The notes below the pieces were generated by a model. That model saw only the letters and a program-made list of their open reading frames with translations. It was not told the origin of the DNA and ran no database searches. From Natronococcus sp. A-GB7 (lineage in GTDB: Archaea; Halobacteriota; Halobacteria; Halobacteriales; Natrialbaceae), in NCBI RefSeq assembly GCF_029688865.1, contig NZ_JARUKV010000008.1, forward strand, positions 109,018 to 173,017: 64,000 bases of DNA. Direction: 5' to 3'. Both the position numbers and the translations under genes were made by a program. Each line of letters opens with the position of its first letter. The stretch's first letter is position 1. This document shows, piece by piece, positions 44,428-52,044 of the stretch.

Positions 44428-44909
44428 AACACCTCCCGAAACACCTCCAGCCACGGTGGCGCTACCTCGCCCTCGAGCTCGAGGGCTGGCCCGACGCCGA
44501 GATCGACCGACGGGCGTTCCAGCGGGAGTGTTGGTACGCGGGCCAGAACCTGCTGGGGGATCCGGGCAGCGCCGCGGCCGATCTGACGGTCGTCAGGTTC
44601 GATTTCGAGGACGGAATCGGTTCCGCGATCGTCCGAGTCCGTCGGGGCGAGACCGAACCCGCCAGAGCGGCGATCGCCTGTATCGACGAGATCGACGGCG
44701 ATGCGATCGGAATTCGGGTCCGCGGTATCAGTGGCACGATCCGTGCCGGTGAAGAAAACTATTTAGGACGCCGCCGGCAAGAATCGAAGGAGAGAAACGT
44801 CGTGTTCCGGAACGAGGAGCGAGTCGCCGTCGTGCGCGACGGGTCTGCAGACGTGCGACTCGATGACGCGTTCGTGGGCGCGACAGACCTCGATTGCAGT
44901 TTCGCGTGA
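44424..44909 (+). CDS. rnp2: RNase P protein component 2 (Pop5)
   Basis: A 161-residue Pop5/Rpp14-family protein. MKHLPKHLQPRWRYLALELEG is the characteristic N-terminus, followed by RECWYAGQNLLGDPGSAAADLTVVRFDFEDG and AIVRVRRGETEPARAAIACIDEI. It forms a heterotetramer with Rpp30 and helps the RNase P RNA cleave tRNA precursors. A C-terminal extension past residue 110 (SGTIRAGEENYL and beyond) is longer than in many archaeal Pop5 proteins. The four-base overlap with the methyltransferase and the 4-nt gap to psmA indicate one transcript. Confidence 0.9.
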   Translation: MKHLPKHLQPRWRYLALELEGWPDAEIDRRAFQRECWYAGQNLLGDPGSAAADLTVVRFDFEDGIGSAIVRVRRGETEPARAAIACIDEIDGDAIGIRVRGISGTIRAGEENYLGRRRQESKERNVVFRNEERVAVVRDGSADVRLDDAFVGATDLDCSFA

Positions 44910-44913
44910 TACT

Positions 44914-45672
44914 ATGCAGGGACAACAACAACAGCAGGCGTACGACCGCGGCATCACGATCTTCTCGCCCGACGGCCGACTCTACCAGGTCGAGTACGCT
45001 CGCGAGGCGGTCAAGCGAGGCACAGCAAGCATCGGCGTGCGAACCAACGACGGCGTCGTTCTCGCCGTCGATAAGCGAGTCCCCTCCCCGCTGCTGGAGG
45101 ACTCGAGCGTCGAGAAGATACACAAGGCCGACGACCACGTCGGCATCGCGAGCGCCGGCCACGTGGCCGACGCCCGCCAGCTGATCGACTTCGCCCGTCG
45201 GCAGGCGCAGGTCAACCACCTCCGCTACGGCGAACCGATCGGTGTCGAGACGCTGACGAAGGAGGTCACCGACCACATCCAGCAGTACACCCAGGTCGGC
45301 GGGGCGCGGCCGTTCGGCGTCGCCCTGATCGTCGGCGGCATCGACAACGGCGAGCCGCGACTGTTCGAGACCGACCCCTCGGGGACGCCCTACGAGTGGA
45401 AAGCACTGGCCGTCGGCTCCGATCGCGGCGAGCTCCAGGAGTACTTAGAGGAGAACTACGACGACGAGGCCGACCTCGACGGCGGTATCGCCCTCGCGCT
45501 CGACGCGCTCGCGTCGGTCAACGACGGCTCCTTGCTGCCCAGCGAGGTCGGACTCGCGACGATCGACGTCGAGAGCGAGTCCTTCGAGCAGTTCGACCAC
45601 GACAAGATCGAGACCCATCTCGAGGAGAACGACCTGCTCGACGACGGCGAGGACGAGGAAACCGACGAGTAG
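44914..45672 (+). CDS. psmA: Proteasome subunit alpha
   Basis: A 252-residue 20S proteasome alpha subunit. MQGQQQQQAYDRGITIFSPDGRLYQVEYAREAV contains the alpha-type N-terminal helix and the YDRxxTxFSPxGRLxQVEYA signature; GTASIGVRTNDGVVLAVDKR, IASAGHVADARQLIDFAR and GGARPFGVALIVGG follow. Alpha rings gate substrate entry to the beta chamber. The start at 44914 places the signature at the usual distance; an upstream in-frame start lies inside rnp2. The tail is very acidic. It follows rnp2 directly in the cluster. Confidence 0.96.
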   Translation: MQGQQQQQAYDRGITIFSPDGRLYQVEYAREAVKRGTASIGVRTNDGVVLAVDKRVPSPLLEDSSVEKIHKADDHVGIASAGHVADARQLIDFARRQAQVNHLRYGEPIGVETLTKEVTDHIQQYTQVGGARPFGVALIVGGIDNGEPRLFETDPSGTPYEWKALAVGSDRGELQEYLEENYDDEADLDGGIALALDALASVNDGSLLPSEVGLATIDVESESFEQFDHDKIETHLEENDLLDDGEDEETDE

Positions 45673-45727
45673 TCACCGAAACGCCGGCAGGAAAAGCTCT
45701 TTTACCCGGCCGGAGGTATGCTCCGGT

Positions 45728-46453
45728 ATGATATCGCTCGACGAGGCGGTGACGGCGCGACTCGAGTCACACGGGGCGCGTTTCGAAGTGCTTGTCGATC
45801 CGGACGCAGCGCTGGCGATCAAACGCGGCGACTTCGAGGGCGACCTCGAGGACGTCATCGCCGCCGAGGACGTCTTCGAGAACGCCTCGCGTGGGGACCG
45901 CCCCGCCGAGAACGATCTCGAGAAGGTCTTCGATACGACCGACCCCCTCGAAATCATCCCCGAGGTCATCAAGGAGGGGGAGATCCAGATCACGGCCGAC
46001 CAGCGCCGCGAGATGCAGGAGCGAAAGCGCAAGCAGCTGATCGACACCATCACGCGAAACGCGGTCAACCCACAGATGGACAACGCTCCCCATCCCCCCG
46101 AGCGGATCGACAACGCCCTCGAGGAAGCCGGCTTCACCGTCGACCCGATGGAACCCGCCCAGCAACAGGTCGACGACGCGCTCGACGACCTGCGACCCGT
46201 GATCCCGATCCGGTTCGAGGAGGTGACGATGGCTGTCCAGATCCCCGCCGAGCACGCCGGCAGCGCGCAGTCGAAGATCCGCGGGTTCGGCGACCTCGAA
46301 CGCGAGGAGTGGCAAGCCGACGGCTCCTGGATCGGCGTGCTCACCTTCCCCGCCGGACTACAGAACGAGTTCTACGACACCGTCAACGAACACTCGAGCG
46401 GCGAGGCCGAGACGGAACTCATCAAGGACAAGGACGACCTCAACACGCGGTAG
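45728..46453 (+). CDS. Ribosome maturation factor SBDS (Sdo1)
   Basis: A 241-residue three-domain SBDS protein. The N-terminal FYSH domain is seen in ARFEVLVDPDAALAIKRGDF ... VFENASRGDRP, the middle domain in VIKEGEIQITADQRREMQERKRKQLIDTITRNAVNP, and the C-terminal ferredoxin-like domain from about residue 165 (IPIRFEEVTMAVQIPAEHAGSAQSKIRGFGDLEREEWQADGSWIGVLTFPAG). It helps release the anti-association factor from the large ribosomal subunit. It ends the conserved cluster; the exosome genes that often follow in other archaea are not here. Confidence 0.95.
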   Translation: MISLDEAVTARLESHGARFEVLVDPDAALAIKRGDFEGDLEDVIAAEDVFENASRGDRPAENDLEKVFDTTDPLEIIPEVIKEGEIQITADQRREMQERKRKQLIDTITRNAVNPQMDNAPHPPERIDNALEEAGFTVDPMEPAQQQVDDALDDLRPVIPIRFEEVTMAVQIPAEHAGSAQSKIRGFGDLEREEWQADGSWIGVLTFPAGLQNEFYDTVNEHSSGEAETELIKDKDDLNTR

Positions 46454-46706
46454 GCCGCGTCCTCGTTTCTCCGCGGACGCCGGCTCCGTCGACGGTTCTC
46501 GGTCGTGCACTGGATTCAAGACGATCCGCCGCGTACGAAGGGGTATGCTCCGCGACCGTTCAACGGAGGTGTTCGACCGCCATCAGTAGCGTCTCCGGAC
46601 GCGCGCGTCGTCGCTCGAGCGACGGCCCCGGGACGACTGCGGTCGAGCGCACCGACGACGAGCGCCCCGCCTCGAGCGACTATCCGACCTACACACGAGT
46701 ACTTGC

Positions 46707-48008
46707 ATGAACGCGATCATCGCCAAACGAGTCGACTCCGGCACGCCAGACACCACCGAGATCCGCGAACTCGCAGCGGCGGCCGGCTACACCGTCGTCG
46801 GCGAAGTGACCCAGTCCCGAACCGCCGACGCGGCGCTCCAGCTCGGCGAGGGGAAAGCCGAGGAGCTCGCCGACGTCGCCGAGCGATCCGAGGCGACGAC
46901 GGTCATCTTCGACAACCGACTGGGCCCCTACCAGACGTACAATCTCGGCCAGCTGCTGCCCGAGGGCGTCGAGGTCATCGATCGGTTCACCCTCATCCTC
47001 GAAATCTTCGGCCAGCGCGCCCAGACCCGGAAGGCCCAGCTCCAGGTCGAGCTCGCCGAACTCCGTTACGAGCTCCCGCGAGCGGAGGCGAAAACGAGCC
47101 TCGCCAAGCGCGAGGAACACCCCGGGTTCATGGGGCTCGGCGAATACGACGAGAGCCGCGAGCGGGACATCAAGGCCCAGATCAGCCGTATCAAGGACGA
47201 GCTCGAGCAGATCGAGCAGACCGAGGAACACCGCCGCGAGCGACGGCGCGATTCGGGGTTCGATCTGGTCGCGCTCGCCGGCTACACCAACGCCGGCAAG
47301 TCGACGCTGCTTCGCCGGCTCGCAGCTGACCTCGAAGTCGAGGAGAACGAGGACCTCCACCCGGATCTGGACGCGACCGCGGAGTCCCAGGATCGGCTGT
47401 TCACGACGCTGGGGACGACGACCCGAAAGGCCGACATCGAACCCCGGGACGTCCTGGTCACCGACACGGTCGGCTTCATCAGCGACCTCCCCCACTGGCT
47501 GGTCGAGTCGTTCAAGTCGACGCTTGACTCGGTCTACCGGGCGGATCTGGTCTTGCTCGTCGTCGACGTCAGCGAGGACGTCGACGAGATCCACGAGAAG
47601 CTCGTCACCTGTCACGACACGCTCTACGAGCGAAACGAGGCGCCGATCGTCACCGTCCTGAACAAGGTCGACAAGATCGACGACGAGGAGCTCGAGCGCA
47701 AGACGGAGGCCCTGTCGGCGCTCGCTCCGAACCCTGCCGTCGTCAGTGCAACGGAGGGAACTAGCGTCGACGACCTGCTCGAGCGTATCGACCGGGAGCT
47801 GCCCGACTGGGAGGAAGAACGGCTCGTCCTCCCGATGACCGACGACACGATGAGCGTGGTCTCCTGGCTCCACGACAACGCCCACGTCGAGGACGTCACC
47901 TACGGCGACGAGGACGTCCTCGTCGCCTTCGAGGCCCGGCCCGCGGTCATCTCGCAGGCGCGCTCGAGGGCGAGCGAGTTGCAGACGGCCGCGGCGGAGT
48001 CGGCGTAG
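46707..48008 (+). CDS. hflX: Ribosome-associated GTPase HflX
   Basis: A 433-residue GTPase. The N-terminal HflX domain (DNRLGPYQTYNLGQLLPEGVEVIDRFTLILEIF) and its coiled linker (RIKDELEQIEQTEEHRRERRR) precede the G domain: G1 GYTNAGKST, G2 region FTTLGTTTRK, G3 DTVGFI, G4 NKVDK. HflX binds the ribosome and can split stalled or stressed 70S-type particles. A C-terminal extension of about 70 residues follows the G domain. The 250 nt upstream hold no other gene. Confidence 0.94.
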   Translation: MNAIIAKRVDSGTPDTTEIRELAAAAGYTVVGEVTQSRTADAALQLGEGKAEELADVAERSEATTVIFDNRLGPYQTYNLGQLLPEGVEVIDRFTLILEIFGQRAQTRKAQLQVELAELRYELPRAEAKTSLAKREEHPGFMGLGEYDESRERDIKAQISRIKDELEQIEQTEEHRRERRRDSGFDLVALAGYTNAGKSTLLRRLAADLEVEENEDLHPDLDATAESQDRLFTTLGTTTRKADIEPRDVLVTDTVGFISDLPHWLVESFKSTLDSVYRADLVLLVVDVSEDVDEIHEKLVTCHDTLYERNEAPIVTVLNKVDKIDDEELERKTEALSALAPNPAVVSATEGTSVDDLLERIDRELPDWEEERLVLPMTDDTMSVVSWLHDNAHVEDVTYGDEDVLVAFEARPAVISQARSRASELQTAAAESA

Positions 48009-48058
48009 CTCGCCTCTCGAGGCCGTTCCGCCGAGAAGCCACTTATCCTCGCGGCGAG

Positions 48059-48223
48059 GTCGATCGGAACGCGGTGTTTACGGTGTCGGTCGCGGACGAG
48101 ACTGTCCGCTGGAGTACCGAGCCGACCGACGACATCGGAACGCACGGCGGGCTGGCACTCGCGGACGGTCTCGTCTACGCGATCCGTGCCGACGGCACCC
48201 TGGTCGCACTCGAGGACGGATGA
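48059..48223 (+). pseudogene. Remnant of a PQQ-like beta-propeller protein (C-terminal end)
   Basis: A frame ending at TGA 48221-48223 reads FTVSVADETVRWSTEPTDDI followed by GTHGGLALADGLVYAIRADG and TLVALEDG. This is the repeat pattern of PQQ_2/BamB-type propellers (Trp-containing strand, then ADGLVYAIRADGTLVAL). Only one to two blades remain, and there is no start codon, signal or upstream propeller; the frame runs into the 3' end of hflX. It is best read as the decayed end of a deleted secreted propeller gene. Confidence 0.6.
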
Positions 48224-48314
48224 GCGACGGCAAACGCCCACTCGGGTCCCCGTCGACCGTCGAACGCTGCCGCAATCCCGTCAATATAAATCATTGAGTT
48301 GAGTCGCATACGGT

Positions 48315-49472
48315 ATGGAACGCGTTGCAATCATCGGTGCCTCGATGACCAAGTTCGGGCAACGCGAGGAGTGGATCCAGGAGCTCCTCGCGGAGGCGGG
48401 ACTCGACTGTCTCGAGGACGCGGGCGTCGAGGCCGACGAGGTCGAACACCTGTACGTCTCGAACATGGCCAGCGGCGAGTTCGAGGGACAGACCGGCGTG
48501 ATGAACGGGCTGGCACACGACATCGGCGCGCTGCCGGCGTACACCCAGCGCATCGATCAGACCAGCTCGAGCGGCGGAGCGGGGATCTACGCCGCCTGGC
48601 AGTCGGTGGCAAGCGGAGCGAGCGAGATGACGCTGCTCGTCGGCGGCGAGAAGATGACCCATCGGACGACAGGCGAGGCGACCGACGTCATCGCCTCCCT
48701 CACCCATCCCGTCGAGTACAAGACGGGTGTGACCCTGCCCTCCTTTGCGGGAATGACCGCGCGCCACTACCTCGAGCGCTTCGACGCGCCCCGGGAGAGT
48801 CTGGCAAAGGTCGCCTCGAAGAATCACAAGAACGGCGTCGACAACCCTCACGCGCAGTTTCAGAAGGAGGTCGACGTCGACACCGTTCTCGAGTCGCCGA
48901 TCGTTGCGGATCCGCTGCGGCTGTACGACTTCTGCCCGATCACCGACGGCTCGGCCGCGCTGATGCTGTGTCCCGAGTCGGTCGCCCGGGAGTACACCGA
49001 CGACTACGTCGTCATCTCGGGGATCGACGGCGCGACCGACACGCACGTCGTCCACGAACGCGAGGATCCGACGGTAATGGGCGGGGTCGTCGAGAGTGGT
49101 GAGGGCGCCTACGAGATGAGCGACCGCGAACCCGACGATATCGACGTTGCCGAACTTCACGACATGTTCACCATCCTCGAGTTCCTGCAGATGGAGGGGC
49201 TGGGCTTCGCCGAGCAGGGGGAGGCCTGGGAGCTCGTCGAGGAAGGGTACACCGAACGGGATACGGGCGAGCTGCCGGTCAACACCTCCGGCGGGCTCAA
49301 GTCGAAGGGCCATCCGCTGGGCGCCAGCGGCGTCGCCCAGGGCGTCGAGATCTACGAACAGCTGATGGGCGAGGCCGGCGACCGCCAGGTCGATGCGGAG
49401 GTTGGGCTCTGTTGTAACGTCGGCGGCTTCGGCAACTGCGTTATCACGACCATTATGGAGACAGGACAATGA
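48315..49472 (+). CDS. Thiolase-family protein lacking the nucleophilic cysteine
   Basis: A 385-residue archaeal-type (SCP2-like) thiolase starting MERVAIIGASMTKFGQREEW. The C-terminal catalytic elements are present: the AELHDMFT His motif, SGGLKSKGHPLGASGVAQ with the catalytic His, and CCNVGGFGNC. However, where thiolases have the acylated cysteine (usual pattern N-A-C-A-S-G), this protein has QTSSSGG, with S84 in the cysteine position. It is followed by a DUF35 protein with a 4-nt overlap, the arrangement known for the archaeal thiolase/DUF35/HMG-CoA-synthase complex, but no HMG-CoA synthase is adjacent. Acyl transfer by the normal route appears impossible; a different acyl-CoA reaction or a scaffold role is possible. 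Confidence 0.85.
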   Translation: MERVAIIGASMTKFGQREEWIQELLAEAGLDCLEDAGVEADEVEHLYVSNMASGEFEGQTGVMNGLAHDIGALPAYTQRIDQTSSSGGAGIYAAWQSVASGASEMTLLVGGEKMTHRTTGEATDVIASLTHPVEYKTGVTLPSFAGMTARHYLERFDAPRESLAKVASKNHKNGVDNPHAQFQKEVDVDTVLESPIVADPLRLYDFCPITDGSAALMLCPESVAREYTDDYVVISGIDGATDTHVVHEREDPTVMGGVVESGEGAYEMSDREPDDIDVAELHDMFTILEFLQMEGLGFAEQGEAWELVEEGYTERDTGELPVNTSGGLKSKGHPLGASGVAQGVEIYEQLMGEAGDRQVDAEVGLCCNVGGFGNCVITTIMETGQ

Positions 49473-49855
49473 CGATGGAAGCGACCCGCTACGACGACGG
49501 CACGATTAGCTACCCCGGTCACCCGCGAAGCAGGAACGGTGCGGAGCCGGTCGAGACGATCGATCTGAGCGAGTACACCGCCGAAGTGGTGACCTGGACG
49601 ACCAGCACCGCGACGCCGCCGGGGGTCCGGGAGCCCAACCACCTCGCGATCGTCGAGTTCGACGTCAGTGAGGCTGTCGACGACGGCAAAGACGCCGAGA
49701 CGTCGGTCCGCGCACTCGTTCAGCTCACGAACGACGACGCGGAAACCGGCGACGAGGTCGAACCGGTCTACACCGAGGAGCTCCGCGAGCCCGGCGCCGG
49801 CATCAGGGAGCCCGACAGCCAGGACTGGGACGGCTACCGGTTCGAACCGGTCTGA
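49469..49855 (+). CDS. DUF35 OB-fold protein without zinc-ribbon cysteines
   Basis: A 128-residue partner of the upstream thiolase (ATGA overlap). DUF35 proteins normally have an N-terminal zinc ribbon with four cysteines and a C-terminal OB-fold that closes over the thiolase active site. Here the ribbon region (ISYPGHPRSRNGAEPVET) contains no cysteine at all, while the OB-fold strands AEVVTWTTSTATPPG, HLAIVEFDV and VRALVQLTND remain. The last codons overlap the convergent gene by 22 nt. Confidence 0.72.
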   Translation: MTMEATRYDDGTISYPGHPRSRNGAEPVETIDLSEYTAEVVTWTTSTATPPGVREPNHLAIVEFDVSEAVDDGKDAETSVRALVQLTNDDAETGDEVEPVYTEELREPGAGIREPDSQDWDGYRFEPV

Positions 49856-50556
49856 GGATCGCCGTCTTCGGATTCGTCGTCCTCCGCCCCCTCGTTTTCG
49901 CCGTTTGTTCCGTCCGTTCGTTCGTCCTCCGAGTACCGATCCTTGAGCGTCTCGAGCTCCGCGTCCACGTCGACGCTCGAGTCGGGGTCGTCGCCGTCCT
50001 CGTCCGTCTCCGTCGTTCCGTCGGGTTGATCGATGTCGATCCGGATCGGCCCGCTCTCGTCGGAGTCGTCGCGGCCCTCGACGGCGCGTCGCAGTCGGCC
50101 GTCGACCTCGTCGCGGAGCTCGCGGGCCTCGACGAGCAGCTCTCGAGCGTCCTCGTCGGCGGGCAGCGAACCGTCGGCGGCCGCCCGCTGGAGCTCCGCG
50201 AGGACGGTGTCGAGCTGCGAGAGCGTCGCTCGGCGCACCTCGTTCGCGCGCGTTCCGGCGCGGTCGGCGCTCTCGTCGACGCGGTCACGGACCTCTCGTT
50301 CCGTACGAACGATTTCGAGGCCGCGCTGGAGGGCCTCGAGGGTTCGGACGCTCGACTCGAGCGTCGCCAGCAGCGCGGGGATCGCGACCTCGTCGGCCAC
50401 CCGGAGTAGCTCTCGAGGGGTCGGCGGGCGGGGCGCGGGAAACCGAGGGCGAGGGCGGCGAGCGGGTTCATCGAGTTCGGTTCGGAGTTCCTCGATCGTC
50501 GTAGTGAGCTCGCGGATCGCGTCGGCGAGCTCGTCGTCGGGATCAGGATCGGCCAT
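49834..50556 (-). CDS. Haloarchaeal coiled-coil protein (DUF7547-like)
   Basis: A 240-residue protein, MADPDPDDELADAIREL at the start. Residues about 8-30 and 60-150 are predicted long helices (DELADAIRELTTTIEELRTEL; ALLATLESSVRTLEALQRGLEIVRTEREVRDRVDESADRAG), with a proline-rich linker (ARRPRPRFPAPRPPTPREL) between them and an acidic disordered tail. I recall similar haloarchaeal proteins as DUF7547; the function is unknown. The much longer open frame upstream is antisense to the exonuclease gene and was not used. The last 22 nt overlap the DUF35 gene on the other strand. Confidence 0.75.
   Translation of the reverse strand: MADPDPDDELADAIRELTTTIEELRTELDEPARRPRPRFPAPRPPTPRELLRVADEVAIPALLATLESSVRTLEALQRGLEIVRTEREVRDRVDESADRAGTRANEVRRATLSQLDTVLAELQRAAADGSLPADEDARELLVEARELRDEVDGRLRRAVEGRDDSDESGPIRIDIDQPDGTTETDEDGDDPDSSVDVDAELETLKDRYSEDERTDGTNGENEGAEDDESEDGDPQTGSNR
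49836..49851. repeat. Perfect 16-bp palindrome in overlapping convergent 3' ends
   Basis: ACCGGTTCGAACCGGT is its own reverse complement and lies within the 22-nt overlap of the DUF35 and coiled-coil genes, coding for their last residues on both strands. It may act as a bidirectional transcript-end hairpin. Confidence 0.6.
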
Positions 50557-50670
50557 ACCTCGCTCTACACGGGCCGGGACCAAAAGCCGGGCGTTCGGAC
50601 CGGTCGGGAAACCGACCGGTCGCTCGTGCGGAACCAAGCGCTTTTGGCCGACTGGCACCCCTACACTGGT

Positions 50671-51423
50671 GTGCGAATCGAGAACAGTTTCATCCCGGTC
50701 CGGGGCGTCGGGGAGACCACCGAGCGCCGGCTCTGGGAGAACGGGGTAACCCACTGGGAGGAGTTCGACGGCAGCGTCGTCGGCGACACGCTCGCCGACC
50801 GGATCGAGACGTTCATCGACGAGGGGTGGACTCACCTCGAGCGCGGCGACGTCTCGACGTTCGCCGAGTCGCTGCCGGCCGCGAGCCGGTGGCGCCTCTA
50901 CGAGAACGTCCGCGAGGAAACCGCCTTTCTGGACATCGAGACGACCGGCCTGAGCGCCGATCGCAACGACGTGACGACGGTGTCGATCCACCGCGGCGAC
51001 GAGACGAAGACGTTCGTCCAGGGCCGGGACCTGACCGCCCGGCGCCTCGAGGCGGAACTCGAGGAGTCGGCGCTGCTGGTGACGTTCAACGGGCAGCGCT
51101 TCGACGTTCCGTTCCTCGAGACGTGCTACGACCTCGACGTGACGGTTCCTCACGTCGATCTCATGTACCCCTGCAAGAAGGTGGGGCTCGACGGCGGGCT
51201 GAAGGCGATCGAACGCGAGCTGGGGATCGGTCGCGACATGCCCGACCTCAGCGGTCGGGACGCGGTTCGGCTCTGGCACGAGTACGAGGCCGGCGACGAC
51301 GCCGCCCTCGAGCGCCTCGTCGAGTACAATCGTGCCGACACCGAGAACATGAAACCGCTGCTGGAGACGGTCGCTGGGCGACTCCACGAGTCTGTATTCG
51401 AGGCGGCCTGTCGGGACGCGTAG
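50671..51423 (+). CDS. RNase H-fold (DnaQ-like) exonuclease, short MrfB/COG3359 paralogue
   Basis: A 250-residue protein. The N-terminal 30 residues (FIPVRGVGETTERRLWENGV) form one helix-hairpin-helix, and residues about 88-245 form the exonuclease domain: FLDIETTGLSADRND, LLVTFNGQRFDVPFLE, the YPCKKVGLDGGLKAIERELG segment and YNRADTENMKPLLE, giving a DEDD set. It is a compact relative of the MrfB-like protein at 6372-7928 but lacks that protein's large N-terminal region and has no helicase partner here. The GTG at 50671 (MRIENSFIPVRG) is preferred over an in-frame GTG 15 codons earlier. Confidence 0.8.
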   Translation: MRIENSFIPVRGVGETTERRLWENGVTHWEEFDGSVVGDTLADRIETFIDEGWTHLERGDVSTFAESLPAASRWRLYENVREETAFLDIETTGLSADRNDVTTVSIHRGDETKTFVQGRDLTARRLEAELEESALLVTFNGQRFDVPFLETCYDLDVTVPHVDLMYPCKKVGLDGGLKAIERELGIGRDMPDLSGRDAVRLWHEYEAGDDAALERLVEYNRADTENMKPLLETVAGRLHESVFEAACRDA

Positions 51424-51485
51424 CCGTCGCTCGTTGCACGGATAGCCGAGAACACACGCAGTTGCGTCGGTTCGAAGGCTTGTCT

Positions 51486-51767
51486 CTACTCGAGTTCCGT
51501 GACGTCGACGTCGCCGTCGCTGGTTACGACGACGTGGTAGCCACAGTAGTCAAACTCGATCCGGCCGCTGGCTCGGTGCATTCCGTTCTCGCGAGGGGAG
51601 AACAACGAGTCGAGCGCCTCGGGGTTGATAACCTCGTAGAGTGCATCGTACTTCGGCGGTTCGATATCGGTCGGCTCGACACCCTCTCGGTCGGCGACAG
51701 CGGCGACGACCTCGTAACTCAACGACGCGGCGGAGGCTGTATCGGAGCGGTCGACTGAGAGTAGCAT
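51486..51767 (-). CDS. HalOD1 output-domain protein
   Basis: A 93-residue protein consisting of one HalOD1 domain: YEVVAAVADREGVEPTDIEPPKYDALYEVINPEALDSLF ... GRIEFDYCGYHVVVTSDGDVDVTELE. HalOD1 is found alone or as an output module of haloarchaeal signalling proteins; its molecular action is not known. The start matters: a TATA box at 51791-51798 would place the transcript start near 51767, exactly at the ATG of MLLSVDRSDT, so the earlier in-frame ATGs at 51785 and 51830 are upstream of transcription. Confidence 0.85.
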   Translation of the reverse strand: MLLSVDRSDTASAASLSYEVVAAVADREGVEPTDIEPPKYDALYEVINPEALDSLFSPRENGMHRASGRIEFDYCGYHVVVTSDGDVDVTELE

Positions 51768-51790
51768 TAGGCGGAGTCTTTCCATCGCTA

Positions 51791-51798
51791 TATATAAA
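51791..51798 (-). promoter_or_regulatory. TATA box of the HalOD1 gene
   Basis: TTTATATA on the minus strand, 24-31 nt before the ATG at 51767. It decides the start codon of that gene. Confidence 0.7.
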
Positions 51799-52044
51799 CC
51801 CTCTGTCCTCTGTTCGGAACGAAGCCACAATATGATGCACTACGCGACAAATGTGGGCATTGATGTGTATGTTTATACCCCACATATGGATCGAATCTGA
51901 GACCCTCTTTTTTCCGAGAACGCCCGTTAGAGAAACAGCGTGTGCTATCGCGGTCGTCTCGTCCGGACGCTGACACCGCCGGAAGACGAACAAAAGAACG
52001 AACCACCCTTCGATACCGGTTCTCGATCCCTTCCCTAGCTCGAG

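Noticed and set aside
49834..51387. Treating the 517-codon minus-strand frame as one long protein
   Set aside because: Its first half is antisense to the RNase H-fold exonuclease. Only the part from 50556 downward has coding character.
51836..51904. A 22-codon plus-strand ORF (MMHYATNVGIDVYVYT...)
   Set aside because: It is too short, has no promoter or terminator feature and has AT-rich codons unlike the genome's genes.
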